Shown here piece by piece: positions 1 through 7,189 of a DNA stretch of 64,000 bases; position 1 is the stretch's first letter; each line of letters starts with the position of its first letter. The notes under the pieces were generated by a model. It was not told the origin of the DNA. It did no database searches and saw nothing but the letters and a program-made list of their open reading frames with translations. The position numbers were made by a program, and so were the translations under genes. Source of the stretch: Nocardioides baekrokdamisoli (GTDB taxonomy: Bacteria; Actinomycetota; Actinomycetes; Propionibacteriales; Nocardioidaceae); assembly GCF_003945325.1 (NCBI RefSeq), contig NZ_AP019307.1, forward strand, positions 1,798,001-1,862,000, in the 5' to 3' direction.

Positions 1-483
1 GAGGTGCTGGACGTCAACACCAAGGGTGTCTTCCTCGCCGCGAACGCCGCACTTCCCGTGATCAGACAAAGCCCCGGAGGAAGTGTCGTCATCGTCGCCT
101 CCGTCCAGGGCTCGGCCTCGCAGGCCAACGTCGTCGCGTACACGACGAGCAAAGGTGCGCTGCACTCCATGGGGCGGGCGATGGCGATCGATGAAGCTGC
201 CTACGGCGTCCGGGTCAACACGGTCAGCCCCGGGTCGGTCGACACCCCGATGCTGCGCCACTCCGCAGCCGAGTGGAGCGACGGTACGCCTGAGGGCGTC
301 GAGCGCACGATCGCGAACTGGGGCACTGCGCATGCGCTGGGACGAGTCGCGTCCATCGATGAGGTCGGCGAGGTGATCGCCTTCCTCTCTGGTTCCCGGG
401 CGAGTTTCATCACGGGTTCCGACGTCCGGGTCGATGGCGGTCTGCTCGCCAGGATCGCGGCCGCGCTTCCCGAGAAGGAGTGA
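1..483 (+). CDS. SDR family oxidoreductase, C-terminal part (5' end outside window)
   Basis: The reading frame is open at base 1, so the N-terminal Rossmann glycine motif lies outside the window and 160 residues are visible. The rest fits a classical short-chain dehydrogenase: an active-site Asn in LDVNTKG, a catalytic Ser in VASVQG, and the YxxxK pair in AYTTSKGAL, followed by VNTVSPGSVDTPM and the C-terminal FITGSDVRVDGG motif. Such enzymes catalyse NAD(P)-dependent oxidation or reduction of alcohols and ketones. The substrate cannot be read from this part. It ends 3 bp before the SMP-30 gene, so the two are probably co-transcribed, which suggests a sugar or sugar-acid pathway. Confidence 0.93.
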   Translation, partial: EVLDVNTKGVFLAANAALPVIRQSPGGSVVIVASVQGSASQANVVAYTTSKGALHSMGRAMAIDEAAYGVRVNTVSPGSVDTPMLRHSAAEWSDGTPEGVERTIANWGTAHALGRVASIDEVGEVIAFLSGSRASFITGSDVRVDGGLLARIAAALPEKE

Positions 484-486
484 GTC

Positions 487-1356
487 ATGTCGGGCGACCT
501 CACCATCACGACCGTGGTCCGATCCCACGCTCGAGTGGGTGAAGGACCGGTCTGGCGCGAAGGCCAACTGCACTGGGTGGACATCCTGGGCGGGCAGGTG
601 CACGTCAGTGATCTCGAGGCAGGTGCCACGTCCACGTCGACGGTGCCCACCTGGGTGGGTGCTGCGGTGCCGATGGCGGGCGGCGGCCATGTCGCGGCGA
701 CGCGGGAGGGCTTCGCGACGATCGTCGACGGTGTCCTCGACACGGTCAGCGGGTTCCTTCCCGAAGGGATCCGGATGAACGACGCCAAGTGCGATCCGAC
801 CGGCCGGTTCTGGGCAGGAAGTTGCGCTGAGGACTTCGCTCCTGGCGCTGGCGCGCTGCACTGTCTGGAGGCGGACTGGACGCACCGTACGGTGCTCGAC
901 GGGCTCACCCAGCCGAACGGCATCGGGTGGAGCCCCGATGCCTCGACGATGTACCTGATCGACACTCAGGACCTCGCGCTCTACGCCTACGCCTTCACGG
1001 CGGCGGACGGATCCGTCGGCGGTCGTCGCGTCGTCGCTCGCTTCGACGTGGAGCGCGATGGCTACCCGGACGGGTTGGCCGTTGATGCCGACGGCGCTGT
1101 CTGGATTGCGATGTGGGGCGGCGGTGCCGTGATCAGGGTCAGCCCCACGGGTGAGGTGCTGCGCCGAGTAGCGATGCCGGTGCTCCAGACGAGTTCATGC
1201 GCCTTCGTCGGGCCGGACCTCAGCGAACTCTGTGTCACCAGTGCGTCGGAGGGACTGGAGATCGGCGAGGACTCCCTCGATGGTTCGGTCTTCGTCGTTG
1301 CGGGCCTGGGCGTACGGGGGACTCCGGTGGCGACCTTCGCCGGGACGCGATCCTGA
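487..1356 (+). CDS. SMP-30/gluconolactonase/LRE family protein
   Basis: A 289-residue protein of usual family length. SMP-30 proteins are calcium- or zinc-dependent six-bladed propeller lactonases that open aldonolactones in the cytoplasm. Expected metal-site motifs are present: GEGPVW near residue 19, RMNDAKCDPTGRFW, QPNGIGWSPD and PDGLAVDADG. The ATG at 487 follows the dehydrogenase stop by 3 bp, consistent with translational coupling and with a two-step dehydrogenase/lactonase pathway. Substrate specificity is not visible. Confidence 0.93.
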   Translation: MSGDLTITTVVRSHARVGEGPVWREGQLHWVDILGGQVHVSDLEAGATSTSTVPTWVGAAVPMAGGGHVAATREGFATIVDGVLDTVSGFLPEGIRMNDAKCDPTGRFWAGSCAEDFAPGAGALHCLEADWTHRTVLDGLTQPNGIGWSPDASTMYLIDTQDLALYAYAFTAADGSVGGRRVVARFDVERDGYPDGLAVDADGAVWIAMWGGGAVIRVSPTGEVLRRVAMPVLQTSSCAFVGPDLSELCVTSASEGLEIGEDSLDGSVFVVAGLGVRGTPVATFAGTRS

Positions 1357-1367
1357 GATCGAGTTCG

Positions 1368-1455
1368 TGGCAGAGGGTGAGGGATTTGAACCCCCGGTGG
1401 GTCTCCCCACGACCGCTTTCAAGGCGGTTCCGATAGGCCGCTCCGGCAACCCTCC
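1368..1455 (-). tRNA. tRNA-Ser(TGA)
   Basis: On the minus strand the acceptor arms GGAGGGT and ACCCTCT pair, with discriminator G and an encoded CCA. The anticodon loop CTTGAAA lies between CCGCC and GCGG arms, giving anticodon TGA. A long variable arm (GTGGGGAGACCCAC) identifies a class II serine tRNA. The T-loop reads GTTCAAATC. It begins 12 bp after the SMP-30 gene and converges with it. Confidence 0.96.
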
Positions 1456-1484
1456 ACGCCGCGGCAGGACCGCGACGCCTCAGC

Positions 1485-1859
1485 CTATCCGGCAGCGGTG
1501 GCAGCCCGGGATTCGGCTGCGACATCCTGCAACAGGCGGACGTAACGGGATGCGTCTGCCATCAACCGACGCAGATCGGTGCGTACGTCCTCGATGTCGG
1601 CTCGATCAAGGACTCCGTCGGCCAGGTCCGAGGCGCGGGTCAGGAGAGCCCCGCGCTCGCGCAGAGCGGTGTGGGCGGATGGCGTGTCCGAACTCCCGGC
1701 GGGCGCCCCGTTGACCACTGCCTCGCGTACGCCGCCGAGCCTCTGACGTACGCTCCATCGCCAGTTGCCGAGGGACGAGCCGGGTCGCGGCGGCGCGATC
1801 GCAGCCTCCAGCGCACGGAGGGCCGCGGTGAGCGCGACGATCTCCCGAGTCGGATCCAT
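1485..1859 (-). CDS. Hypothetical protein, helical, 124 residues
   Basis: Reads leftward from the ATG at 1857-1859 (MDPTREIVALT) to the stop at 1485. It is rich in Ala, Arg, Leu and Asp, with long predicted helices and no signal peptide or membrane segment. No motif is recognised. A longer upstream extension of the frame overlaps the divergent membrane-protein gene and is not supported. It may belong with the neighbouring tRNA-Ser gene as ordinary chromosomal filler. Function unknown. Confidence 0.55.
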   Translation of the reverse strand: MDPTREIVALTAALRALEAAIAPPRPGSSLGNWRWSVRQRLGGVREAVVNGAPAGSSDTPSAHTALRERGALLTRASDLADGVLDRADIEDVRTDLRRLMADASRYVRLLQDVAAESRAATAAG

Positions 1860-1937
1860 TCGGCCAGTGTGAGTCAGGTCACGCCATCCGGCAAGAGGGT
1901 GTGCTAACTGGTTGTTTGCATGCGGGAGAATGCCCCG

Positions 1938-2396
1938 GTGAGCAGCGCCCCCCAGATCTACCGTCCGCATCGCGCCCTGATCGCCCGCCTCCTGGGCACC
2001 GGCATCCTCGTGCTGGCCCTGTTGGTGATCGTCGCGACGGTCGTGCTGACGGTCATCGGCGCACCGGAATGGGTGCTGGTCATCCTGGTCCTGATCTACA
2101 TCGCCGCGTTCGCTGCGCTGGCCGCCTGGGCGGTGAAGACCGTCTGGTTCGTGAGGCTCGACGAGGTCGGTTATCGGGTCCGGTTCGTCCGAGGGGCCGG
2201 CGTACGCTCCGCTGCCTGGACCGACGTCGCCGGCCTCGCCGCGACCGAGCCGAAGGGGATCCCCTGCCTCGAACTCACCCTGAACGACGGTGGTGTCACA
2301 CTCATCCCGGTCGAGGTGCTGGATGCCGATCGGGAGCAGTTCGTACGCGATGTGCGCGAGCACCTGCGGGCCACGGAGCCCAGACTTCAGCCCTGA
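1938..2396 (+). CDS. Small membrane protein with PH-like C-terminal domain
   Basis: About 152 residues. Two hydrophobic helices (roughly residues 17-60) are followed by a short soluble beta-rich domain containing YRVRFVRGAGV, a pattern seen in actinobacterial membrane-anchored PH-like proteins. The GTG at 1938 is preferred because GGGAGA lies about 8 bp upstream; an ATG at 1920 in the same frame has no visible ribosome binding site. Predicted to sit in the cytoplasmic membrane. Function unknown. Confidence 0.75.
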   Translation: MSSAPQIYRPHRALIARLLGTGILVLALLVIVATVVLTVIGAPEWVLVILVLIYIAAFAALAAWAVKTVWFVRLDEVGYRVRFVRGAGVRSAAWTDVAGLAATEPKGIPCLELTLNDGGVTLIPVEVLDADREQFVRDVREHLRATEPRLQP

Positions 2397-2440
2397 TTCG
2401 CCGCAGTCGCTGGGACGTTAGTAGTCTGTGCGGGCTGTAT

Positions 2441-2533
2441 GGAGACGTCGCATAGTCCGGTCGAGTGCGCTTCACTGCTAATGAGGTATGGGTTAAAAGC
2501 CCATCGAGGGTTCAAATCCCTCCGTCTCCGCCA
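2441..2533 (+). tRNA. tRNA-Ser(GCT)
   Basis: Acceptor arms GGAGACG and CGTCTCC pair, followed by discriminator G and an encoded CCA. The anticodon loop CTGCTAA gives GCT. A long variable arm (TATGGGTTAAAAGCCCAT) and T-loop GTTCAAATC confirm a class II serine tRNA. A strong terminator follows immediately. Confidence 0.96.
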
Positions 2534-2535
2534 GC

Positions 2536-2567
2536 GAAGCCCCCGGGGAGTGATCGCCGGGGGCTTC
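2536..2567 (+). terminator. Rho-independent terminator of tRNA-Ser(GCT)
   Basis: A perfect 11-bp stem, GAAGCCCCCGG with CCGGGGGCTTC, a 10-base loop, then TTC. It starts 2 bp after the tRNA CCA end. Confidence 0.85.
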
Positions 2568-2645
2568 TTCATTGGCCGATCGTGCTGAGGATTTCGGACG
2601 TACGGCACTCCGCGCTAGAGTTCCACGGTCGTCCTCGGACGGCAT

Positions 2646-2719
2646 GCGGCTGTAGCTCAGCTGGATAGAGCATCTGACTACGGATCAGAAGGTCTGGGGT
2701 TCGAATCCCTACAGCCGCG
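2646..2719 (+). tRNA. tRNA-Arg(ACG), the integration target (attB)
   Basis: Acceptor arms GCGGCTG and CAGCCGC pair. The anticodon stem TCTGA/TCAGA holds the loop CTACGGA, giving ACG. The T-loop is TTCGAAT. CCA is not fully encoded. The last 37 bases of the gene are the start of the 40-bp core shared with 45026-45065. The tRNA stays intact after integration because the element supplies the same 3' end. On the opposite strand the anticodon loop provides the stop codon of the prophage repressor. Confidence 0.97.
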
Positions 2720-3022
2720 CAACATCGCGGAGCCACGCTCCGCAACGAGGAATAGAGAGCCTCCGCCAGCACCACGGCGGGGGCTCTCTGCATTTGTGAG
2801 CCACTCGATCGGTACGCCGGTCTTGAGCGCCCAGACGACGAGCGTCGCCCGGTTCGGGACTCCGCGACCGTTGATGTAGCGGCCGACAGTGTTCCGCTCC
2901 ACCTCCAGCTCGTCAGCCATTTCCTGAACGCCGACGCCTGAGACGCGGAGCGCCTTCCGCAGCCGGTCGGCCAGGTCCCATTGCAGATCGGCCCCAAGGC
3001 CCTCTGTTGTCGCTTCCGTCAT
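2678..3022 (-). CDS. XRE-family immunity repressor, prophage form (114 residues)
   Basis: A helix-turn-helix repressor: residues about 15-60 (LADRLRKALRVSGVGVQEMA, ELEVERNTVGRYINGRG, ATLVVWAL) form an XRE fold, with the second helix and the recognition helix clear. The C-terminal 15 residues are read from the att core and the tRNA antisense strand. The stop is TAG at 2680-2678, opposite the anticodon loop. In a circular phage genome the frame would run on past the core into 45025-44904, replacing the last residue with a 40-residue tail (153 residues in total). The promoter region is shared with the divergent Cro-like gene. Repressor identity is inferred from fold, position and divergence. Confidence 0.85.
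   Translation of the reverse strand: MTEATTEGLGADLQWDLADRLRKALRVSGVGVQEMADELEVERNTVGRYINGRGVPNRATLVVWALKTGVPIEWLTNAESPRRGAGGGSLFLVAERGSAMLRGCRDSNPRPSDP
2683..2722 (+). repeat. attL core of the prophage (40 bp)
   Basis: Forty bases from GATCAGAAGG to GCCGCGCAA, identical to 45026-45065. They cover the 3' part of tRNA-Arg from the anticodon stem to 3 bp past its end. The first 39 of these also occur at 53075-53113, where identity extends 9 bp further upstream (2674-2721 against 53066-53113). The repressor frame crosses this core on the minus strand. Confidence 0.93.
2754..2789 (+). terminator. Terminator supplied by the prophage to tRNA-Arg
   Basis: AGAGAGCCTCCGCC pairs with GGCGGGGGCTCTCT across an 8-base loop: 14 pairs with one U-G wobble on the plus strand. 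On the minus strand the wobble becomes an A-C mismatch, so the hairpin favours rightward transcripts, that is, tRNA-Arg. It lies 34 bp beyond the tRNA and inside the repressor coding sequence, so it serves both roles. The T-tract is poor. Confidence 0.7.
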
Positions 3023-3031
3023 GCATCAAGT

Positions 3032-3124
3032 GTTGCATTCCGATGTAGCGAAGCGCAACGGATACCGCATTGCGACACGCCCAAACATCCCGACATCCAT
3101 CGCTATCGAATGCAGCAATGCAAC
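3032..3124. promoter_or_regulatory. Divergent repressor/Cro promoter-operator region
   Basis: Between the repressor (start 3022) and the Cro-like gene (start 3135). GTTGCATT at 3032-3039 is the exact inverse of AATGCAAC at 3117-3124. A second related pair is TGCATTCCGATGTAGCGA (3034-3051) and TCGCTATCGAATGCA (3100-3114), alike apart from small insertions. A further GCATTGCG lies between them. This fits two operators with dyad symmetry around divergent promoters. No confident -10 or -35 element was assigned. Confidence 0.5.
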
Positions 3125-3134
3125 AGTTCCCCGC

Positions 3135-3368
3135 ATGGCTACCAGTGAGACCGAGATGGTCGGCACCGCGGAGATGACGGCGGCGCTCGACGTCGACCGC
3201 GCGACCGTCGCTCGCTGGGTCCAGCGCGGGATCGCGCAGCCTGCCGGGAAACTCCCCGGACCGAACGGCGCCTACTTCTTCGATCGCTCCGAGATCGAGC
3301 GCCTCCGCGTGCTGCGCGGCGACCGGAAGCAGATGCCAGCCCCGGAGGCGCTCATGCGCACCGCCTAG
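3135..3368 (+). CDS. Cro-like or excisionase-like HTH protein
   Basis: A 77-residue protein starting at ATG 3135 (MATSETEMVGTAEMTAALDV). A MerR/excisionase-type winged HTH is visible: DVDRATVARWVQRGI, then a basic wing and PNGAYFFDRSEIERLRV. It is divergent from the repressor and first in the rightward early region, the position of Cro in lambdoid phages and of the Cro-like gene in phage BPs. It could instead be the excisionase; the sequence does not settle this. An upstream in-frame ATG at 3021 would overlap the operators and the repressor start and is less likely. Confidence 0.75.
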   Translation: MATSETEMVGTAEMTAALDVDRATVARWVQRGIAQPAGKLPGPNGAYFFDRSEIERLRVLRGDRKQMPAPEALMRTA

Positions 3369-3481
3369 AGCCGGGACGCGGCCGCCGGCACTCACCGGAT
3401 CACACGGCAGCCGATCATCTGCCGCCACGCCGCCGGCCGCGCCCCAACAACAGAACGAACCCGACAACCAAGGAGCCACCC

Positions 3482-3817
3482 TTGAACAGCAACACCCCCA
3501 ACGCGCACTACGACGTGATGCAGGGCGAGCCACTGGTCGCCCGATCCCACATCGGCCAGGTCGTCCGAGCGGGCCGCACCCCCGACGGCGACGTCGTCCT
3601 CCTCCTCAGCCCCTACGCGGCCGAGCAGCTCGCGAAGAACCTCAGCCACTACGACATGCCCTGTCTATGCGGCAACCGCGACAAGGTCGACGGGTACGAC
3701 ACGGACCTCTGGGGTCACCATGTCCCACTCGGACTCCAGATGGCCACTGCTCTCAGCCTCCACGCGGCGGACGCGGCGGCGAAGGTCGTACATGTGCCCT
3801 TCGGGGAGCCGAAGTGA
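3482..3817 (+). CDS. Hypothetical phage protein with CxC motif
   Basis: 111 residues. The start is TTG at 3482, chosen because AAGGAG lies 8 bp upstream and no nearby ATG is placed as well. It begins MNSNTPNAHYDVMQGEPL and holds a short MPCLCGNRDK segment that could bind metal, then a helical C-terminus. First gene of a tightly packed early operon, with its stop overlapping the GTG of the HNH gene. Function unknown. Confidence 0.7.
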   Translation: MNSNTPNAHYDVMQGEPLVARSHIGQVVRAGRTPDGDVVLLLSPYAAEQLAKNLSHYDMPCLCGNRDKVDGYDTDLWGHHVPLGLQMATALSLHAADAAAKVVHVPFGEPK

Positions 3818-4161
3818 GCGCCGCGATGCTCGAGCGGCCGGCGACCCGCGGCACCTCGAACAGCAACCAGCGCGGCTCGTCCTATTCGCGGCGTCGGCGC
3901 CGTGAGTGGCTCGTCGAGAACTATCGGGCCGACGAGGACGCGGTCTACTACGTCGCCGGTCCATACGGACCTGAGCGTGAGGTGCGTCCCGCGTGCCGCT
4001 GCTACCGGTGTGGAGATCTCCTGACCGTCGACGACGTCACAGTCGACCGGATCATCCCGGGATGCCAAGGCGGGACATACCGCCGCAACAACATCCGGCC
4101 GGCCTGCATGGCTTGCAACAGCGAGACCGGCGGCTCGACCCGATCGAAGGCCAAGCGATGA
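3814..4161 (+). CDS. HNH endonuclease (early region)
   Basis: 115 residues from GTG 3814, overlapping the previous stop as GTGA. The C-terminal half is an HNH domain: CYRCGDLL as the first zinc knuckle, VTVDRIIPGCQGG holding the Asp that replaces the usual H of DH, RRNNIRPACMACNSETG with the NI-P and second CxxC. Such nucleases cut double-stranded DNA with one metal ion. The His at the expected catalytic spot is replaced (DRI instead of DHI), so activity is uncertain. A basic N-terminus (SYSRRRRREWL) would bind DNA. Confidence 0.82.
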   Translation: MSAAMLERPATRGTSNSNQRGSSYSRRRRREWLVENYRADEDAVYYVAGPYGPEREVRPACRCYRCGDLLTVDDVTVDRIIPGCQGGTYRRNNIRPACMACNSETGGSTRSKAKR

Positions 4162-4505
4162 GCGCCGCCGAGGGCGCGACCCTGCGCGACCAGGGGATGG
4201 AGCTCGCGACCTGCGCCGCCGACTCCCGCGTCGTGGCGATCATCGACCAGAAGATCCAGGACGCGATCGACTCCGGCCGGAAGTTCTCCGCGAACACGAT
4301 CCGCCACCAGCTGCCGACCAGCGATGGCCACCTCGTCGGCGCCCGGATGAACTCCTTCGCCTTCCGCCGGGTCGACGGCCACCCAGTCATGAAGCGCATC
4401 GGGACCGAGCCATCAACCCTCGCGTCCACCCACCACGCCGAAGTCAAGGTCTGGCTCGGCTGGGACGCCTTCCAGACCCTCAACAACCTCCGCACCACCG
4501 TCTGA
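4158..4505 (+). CDS. Hypothetical early phage protein
   Basis: 115 residues starting at ATG 4158, overlapping the previous stop. It is acidic in the first half, with VVAIIDQKIQDAIDSGRKFS followed by ANTIRHQLPTS, which could form a small helical DNA-binding unit near the replication genes. The C-terminus VKVWLGWDAFQTLNNL is hydrophobic. No family recognised. The overlap places it in the early operon. Confidence 0.65.
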   Translation: MSAAEGATLRDQGMELATCAADSRVVAIIDQKIQDAIDSGRKFSANTIRHQLPTSDGHLVGARMNSFAFRRVDGHPVMKRIGTEPSTLASTHHAEVKVWLGWDAFQTLNNLRTTV

Positions 4506-4531
4506 GCCACCAGAACAGAGAGAGCAGTCCC

Positions 4532-4699
4532 ATGCCCAAGACCAGTCCCAACCCGGACCTCGAATTCACATTCGAGAAGTTCCAGGTCTCCCAGACCGAC
4601 ATCAACCAAGCGATCACCTCGATCCTCTACGTCATCTGGCTCGCCCTCATCGTGACGGCACCGGCGGCGGTCATCTTCGCCTGGAAGGCCGCACTCTGA
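4532..4699 (+). CDS. Small single-pass membrane protein (55 residues)
   Basis: Begins MPKTSPNPDLEFTFEKFQV and has one hydrophobic helix at about residues 32-52 (ILYVIWLALIVTAPAAVIF). AGAGAG precedes the ATG by 8-10 bp. The stop TGA overlaps the next ATG as TGATG. Phage early regions often carry small membrane proteins of this size. Function unknown. Confidence 0.6.
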   Translation: MPKTSPNPDLEFTFEKFQVSQTDINQAITSILYVIWLALIVTAPAAVIFAWKAAL

Positions 4700-4917
4700 T
4701 GGGCGTCCTAAACCCGACCTACACGCGCGGTCCAGGCGGCATCGCAGCCTGGCTTTACCGGAAGTCGCGTCGCGCGGACGTGGAGTACGCGTTCAACGGC
4801 GACTCCTACAAGACCGCTGGCCGCCGCACTCGCCGGCGTCCCAAGTTCACTCCCACGGTCCGTGACCGATCCCTCAGCGGCAAGACGCGCCGCGTGGCCA
4901 GGAAGGCGGCTAGCTGA
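4699..4917 (+). CDS. Small basic hypothetical protein
   Basis: 72 residues, strongly basic (RTRRRPKFTPTVRDR, SGKTRRVARKAAS), suggesting nucleic-acid binding. It overlaps its neighbours on both sides by stop-start sharing and is followed directly by the clamp-like gene. No family recognised. Confidence 0.6.
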   Translation: MGVLNPTYTRGPGGIAAWLYRKSRRADVEYAFNGDSYKTAGRRTRRRPKFTPTVRDRSLSGKTRRVARKAAS

Positions 4918-5687
4918 TGAGCGACCGCGACAAGCAGATGCAGATCTCCATCACCGTGCGGCAGCTCCAGGAGCTCGTCGGACCGGTACTTCCCTGCGCG
5001 GGCGTCGACGAGATGCTGCCGGTGCTGACCGCGGTCGACGTGTGGACAGACGGCAAGTGGATCTTCGCGGCGACCACTGACAGATTCCGTGCCGCCCTGA
5101 AGCGTGTCGCCGCAGCCGAGGGCGCATCCTTCCCGGAGTTCCACGCCCTGATCCCGACACGGGTCCTCGAGTCGATCACCAAGCTCTTCCAGGGCCAGCG
5201 CGGCTCGGACCCGATGCTCACCCTCACGGTCCACAAGGACCAGCTGACGGTCGAAGCTGGCGGCGGACTTGTGGACCTGGGATCAGCAAAGGCCACCTAC
5301 TGGCTGATGACGGCGGACAACTTCCCCGACGTCGTCTCCCTGATCGCCAAGGCGATCGCCGCCCAGGGCGACGACCTCGGTAGCCAGTCGGGGTTCAACT
5401 TCGAATACCTCGCCTCGTTCAAGAGCGCCACGGTGCGCCGGCACGAGCCGCTCCAGCTCAAGCTGACGTCCACCGCCAGTGGCAAGGCAGGGCCGGCGTT
5501 GATCCTTGGCGAGGACTTCGCCGGGATCCTCATGCCGCGCGTGTTCATCGGCGATGTCGCCGACGCTGCCTACGACGGGTCTGACTGGCTGCCATCGATC
5601 GAGCGACGCTCGGCGGCCATCAAGGCCTCCCATAAGGACCGGAACGCTGCCGCTCAGAAGAAGCTCCAGAAGGCAGGGGTCGCCTGA
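4917..5687 (+). CDS. Sliding clamp (DnaN-like) phage protein
   Basis: 256 residues, shorter than the usual bacterial beta clamp of about 370. The N-terminal ITVRQLQELVGPVLPCAGV, then LPVLTAVDVWTDGKWIFAAT and TDRFRAAL match the first beta-clamp domain. The C-terminal FNFEYLASFKSATVR, PLQLKLTSTASGK, PALILGEDFAGILMPRVF matches the last domain, ending in the typical LMP motif. A middle domain seems reduced. Probably a processivity factor used with the host polymerase, as no phage polymerase is present. Its stop overlaps the ParB-like start. Possible alternative: a clamp-fold decoy. Confidence 0.75.
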   Translation: MSDRDKQMQISITVRQLQELVGPVLPCAGVDEMLPVLTAVDVWTDGKWIFAATTDRFRAALKRVAAAEGASFPEFHALIPTRVLESITKLFQGQRGSDPMLTLTVHKDQLTVEAGGGLVDLGSAKATYWLMTADNFPDVVSLIAKAIAAQGDDLGSQSGFNFEYLASFKSATVRRHEPLQLKLTSTASGKAGPALILGEDFAGILMPRVFIGDVADAAYDGSDWLPSIERRSAAIKASHKDRNAAAQKKLQKAGVA

Positions 5688-7189
5688 TGGCCAAGACAGC
5701 CGCCGAGATCCCGGCAGAGACCAACATGGCGCAGCGGTCGGAGTACGACGCGAACGTCCTCTTGGGCCTGATCAAGCCTCACCCGAAGAACATCCGCCGC
5801 AAGGCCGTCGCTGACGACGAGCTGGTGGCCTCCATCGAATCGCAGGGACTCCTGCAGCCCCTGGTCGTCGTACCCCACGGCACCACCCAGGACGGCAAGC
5901 CATTCGGCGCGGCGGCACCTTCGCTCGCCAACCAGACGTACCTCCTGATCGCCGGACACCGACGCCTCGACGGACTCAAGAAGGCCGGCTTCACCCATGC
6001 GCCGGTGATCATCCGTCACGACCTCACGAACGAGGGCGACCAGATCGCCGCGATGCTCGTCGAGAACGGGCGCCGCACCGACCTCACCGCGCTCGAGGAA
6101 GCCGAAGGGTACGGCCAGCTGAAGTTCGACTACGGGTGGAAGCCTGGAGCGATCGCCAAGATGTCCGGCCACACCGCGGAGACCATCAACAAGCGACTCA
6201 AGCTCCTCAAGCTCGACGACGGCATCAAGACCAAGGTCGACAAGGGACAACTCAACCTCGAGGACGCCGCGGCGATCGCCGACCTCCCCGCTGCAGAGCA
6301 GGCCAGAGTCGCCCGCACCATCAACGGCGGCTACTCGAGCGTGAAGTTCGAACTCGCCCAGGCACGGGAACGGGTCAAGCTCGGCGCAGAGGCAGACAAG
6401 CTCGGCGCCGACCTGAAGGCCCAGGGCATCGAGCAGCGAAGGATGCCGGCGACCAAGAGCCGGTACAACCTCAACGACGCCGACGACGGCATGACGCCAC
6501 TGGGTCAGACGTTCTCGGCCGAACCGTCCGATCACGACGGCTGTCTCGCGTTCATCGATGACAACAACGGGCACCGGCGCGAGATCGTCTATGTCTGCAC
6601 CGATGTCGCCCGGCATGACGACCAGCTCGACGATGTGCGGCGAGCGAAGCGCCTCGAGGAAGAGCGCCTGCAGCGTGAGTACGACGCCCACCATGCGGCG
6701 CTCGAGATCGCACGCAACCTGCGACTCGACGCGGTCATCGACTCCATCAAGCCGGGCATCAAGATCGACCCAGCTCTCGCACGGATCGTGAAGGTCCTCG
6801 TGGGCTACCGACTGCGGCAACTCGACACCGCGGCGCTGACCTACTACTTCGACCGCGCTGGCCTCGCCGACGAGCAGCGTTGGAGCACCGGTGTGTGGAA
6901 CCGGAAGAAGGTCGACGTCGAGCGCTTCGAAGCCCACCTGCAGGCGATCCTCGACGGCCCGGCCTACGGGATCCTCCGCACCCTGATCGAGATCGACCTG
7001 GTCCACCTCGAGACCTGGGCGGTCAACAGCGTGAACCACGACGCGAAGTCCACCGAAGCCTGGACTCACGCCAACGTCAACCAGGTCGCGGCCTACCTCG
7101 GAATGACCTTCGAAGCCGGCCACGAGCCAACGCCGATCGACGACGAGATCCTCGCCACGATCGCCGGCACCGAGGAGGCAGAGTCATGA
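5687..7189 (+). CDS. ParB/RepB/Spo0J-like nuclease or partition protein (first copy)
   Basis: 500 residues. The N-terminal ParB domain (about residues 24-140) carries IKPHPKNIRRKAV, SIESQGLLQPLVVV, LIAGHRRLDGLKKAG (GHRR at about 90-93, the CTP-binding motif) and MLVENGRRTDLTALEEA. A central HTH (AIAKMSGHTAETINKRLKLL) would bind DNA. The long C-terminus has charged coiled-coil-like stretches (RRAKRLEEERLQREYDAH). No ParA gene is present, so it may act in replication or DNA protection rather than partition. A second ParB-like gene lies at 10534. Confidence 0.88.
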   Translation: MAKTAAEIPAETNMAQRSEYDANVLLGLIKPHPKNIRRKAVADDELVASIESQGLLQPLVVVPHGTTQDGKPFGAAAPSLANQTYLLIAGHRRLDGLKKAGFTHAPVIIRHDLTNEGDQIAAMLVENGRRTDLTALEEAEGYGQLKFDYGWKPGAIAKMSGHTAETINKRLKLLKLDDGIKTKVDKGQLNLEDAAAIADLPAAEQARVARTINGGYSSVKFELAQARERVKLGAEADKLGADLKAQGIEQRRMPATKSRYNLNDADDGMTPLGQTFSAEPSDHDGCLAFIDDNNGHRREIVYVCTDVARHDDQLDDVRRAKRLEEERLQREYDAHHAALEIARNLRLDAVIDSIKPGIKIDPALARIVKVLVGYRLRQLDTAALTYYFDRAGLADEQRWSTGVWNRKKVDVERFEAHLQAILDGPAYGILRTLIEIDLVHLETWAVNSVNHDAKSTEAWTHANVNQVAAYLGMTFEAGHEPTPIDDEILATIAGTEEAES

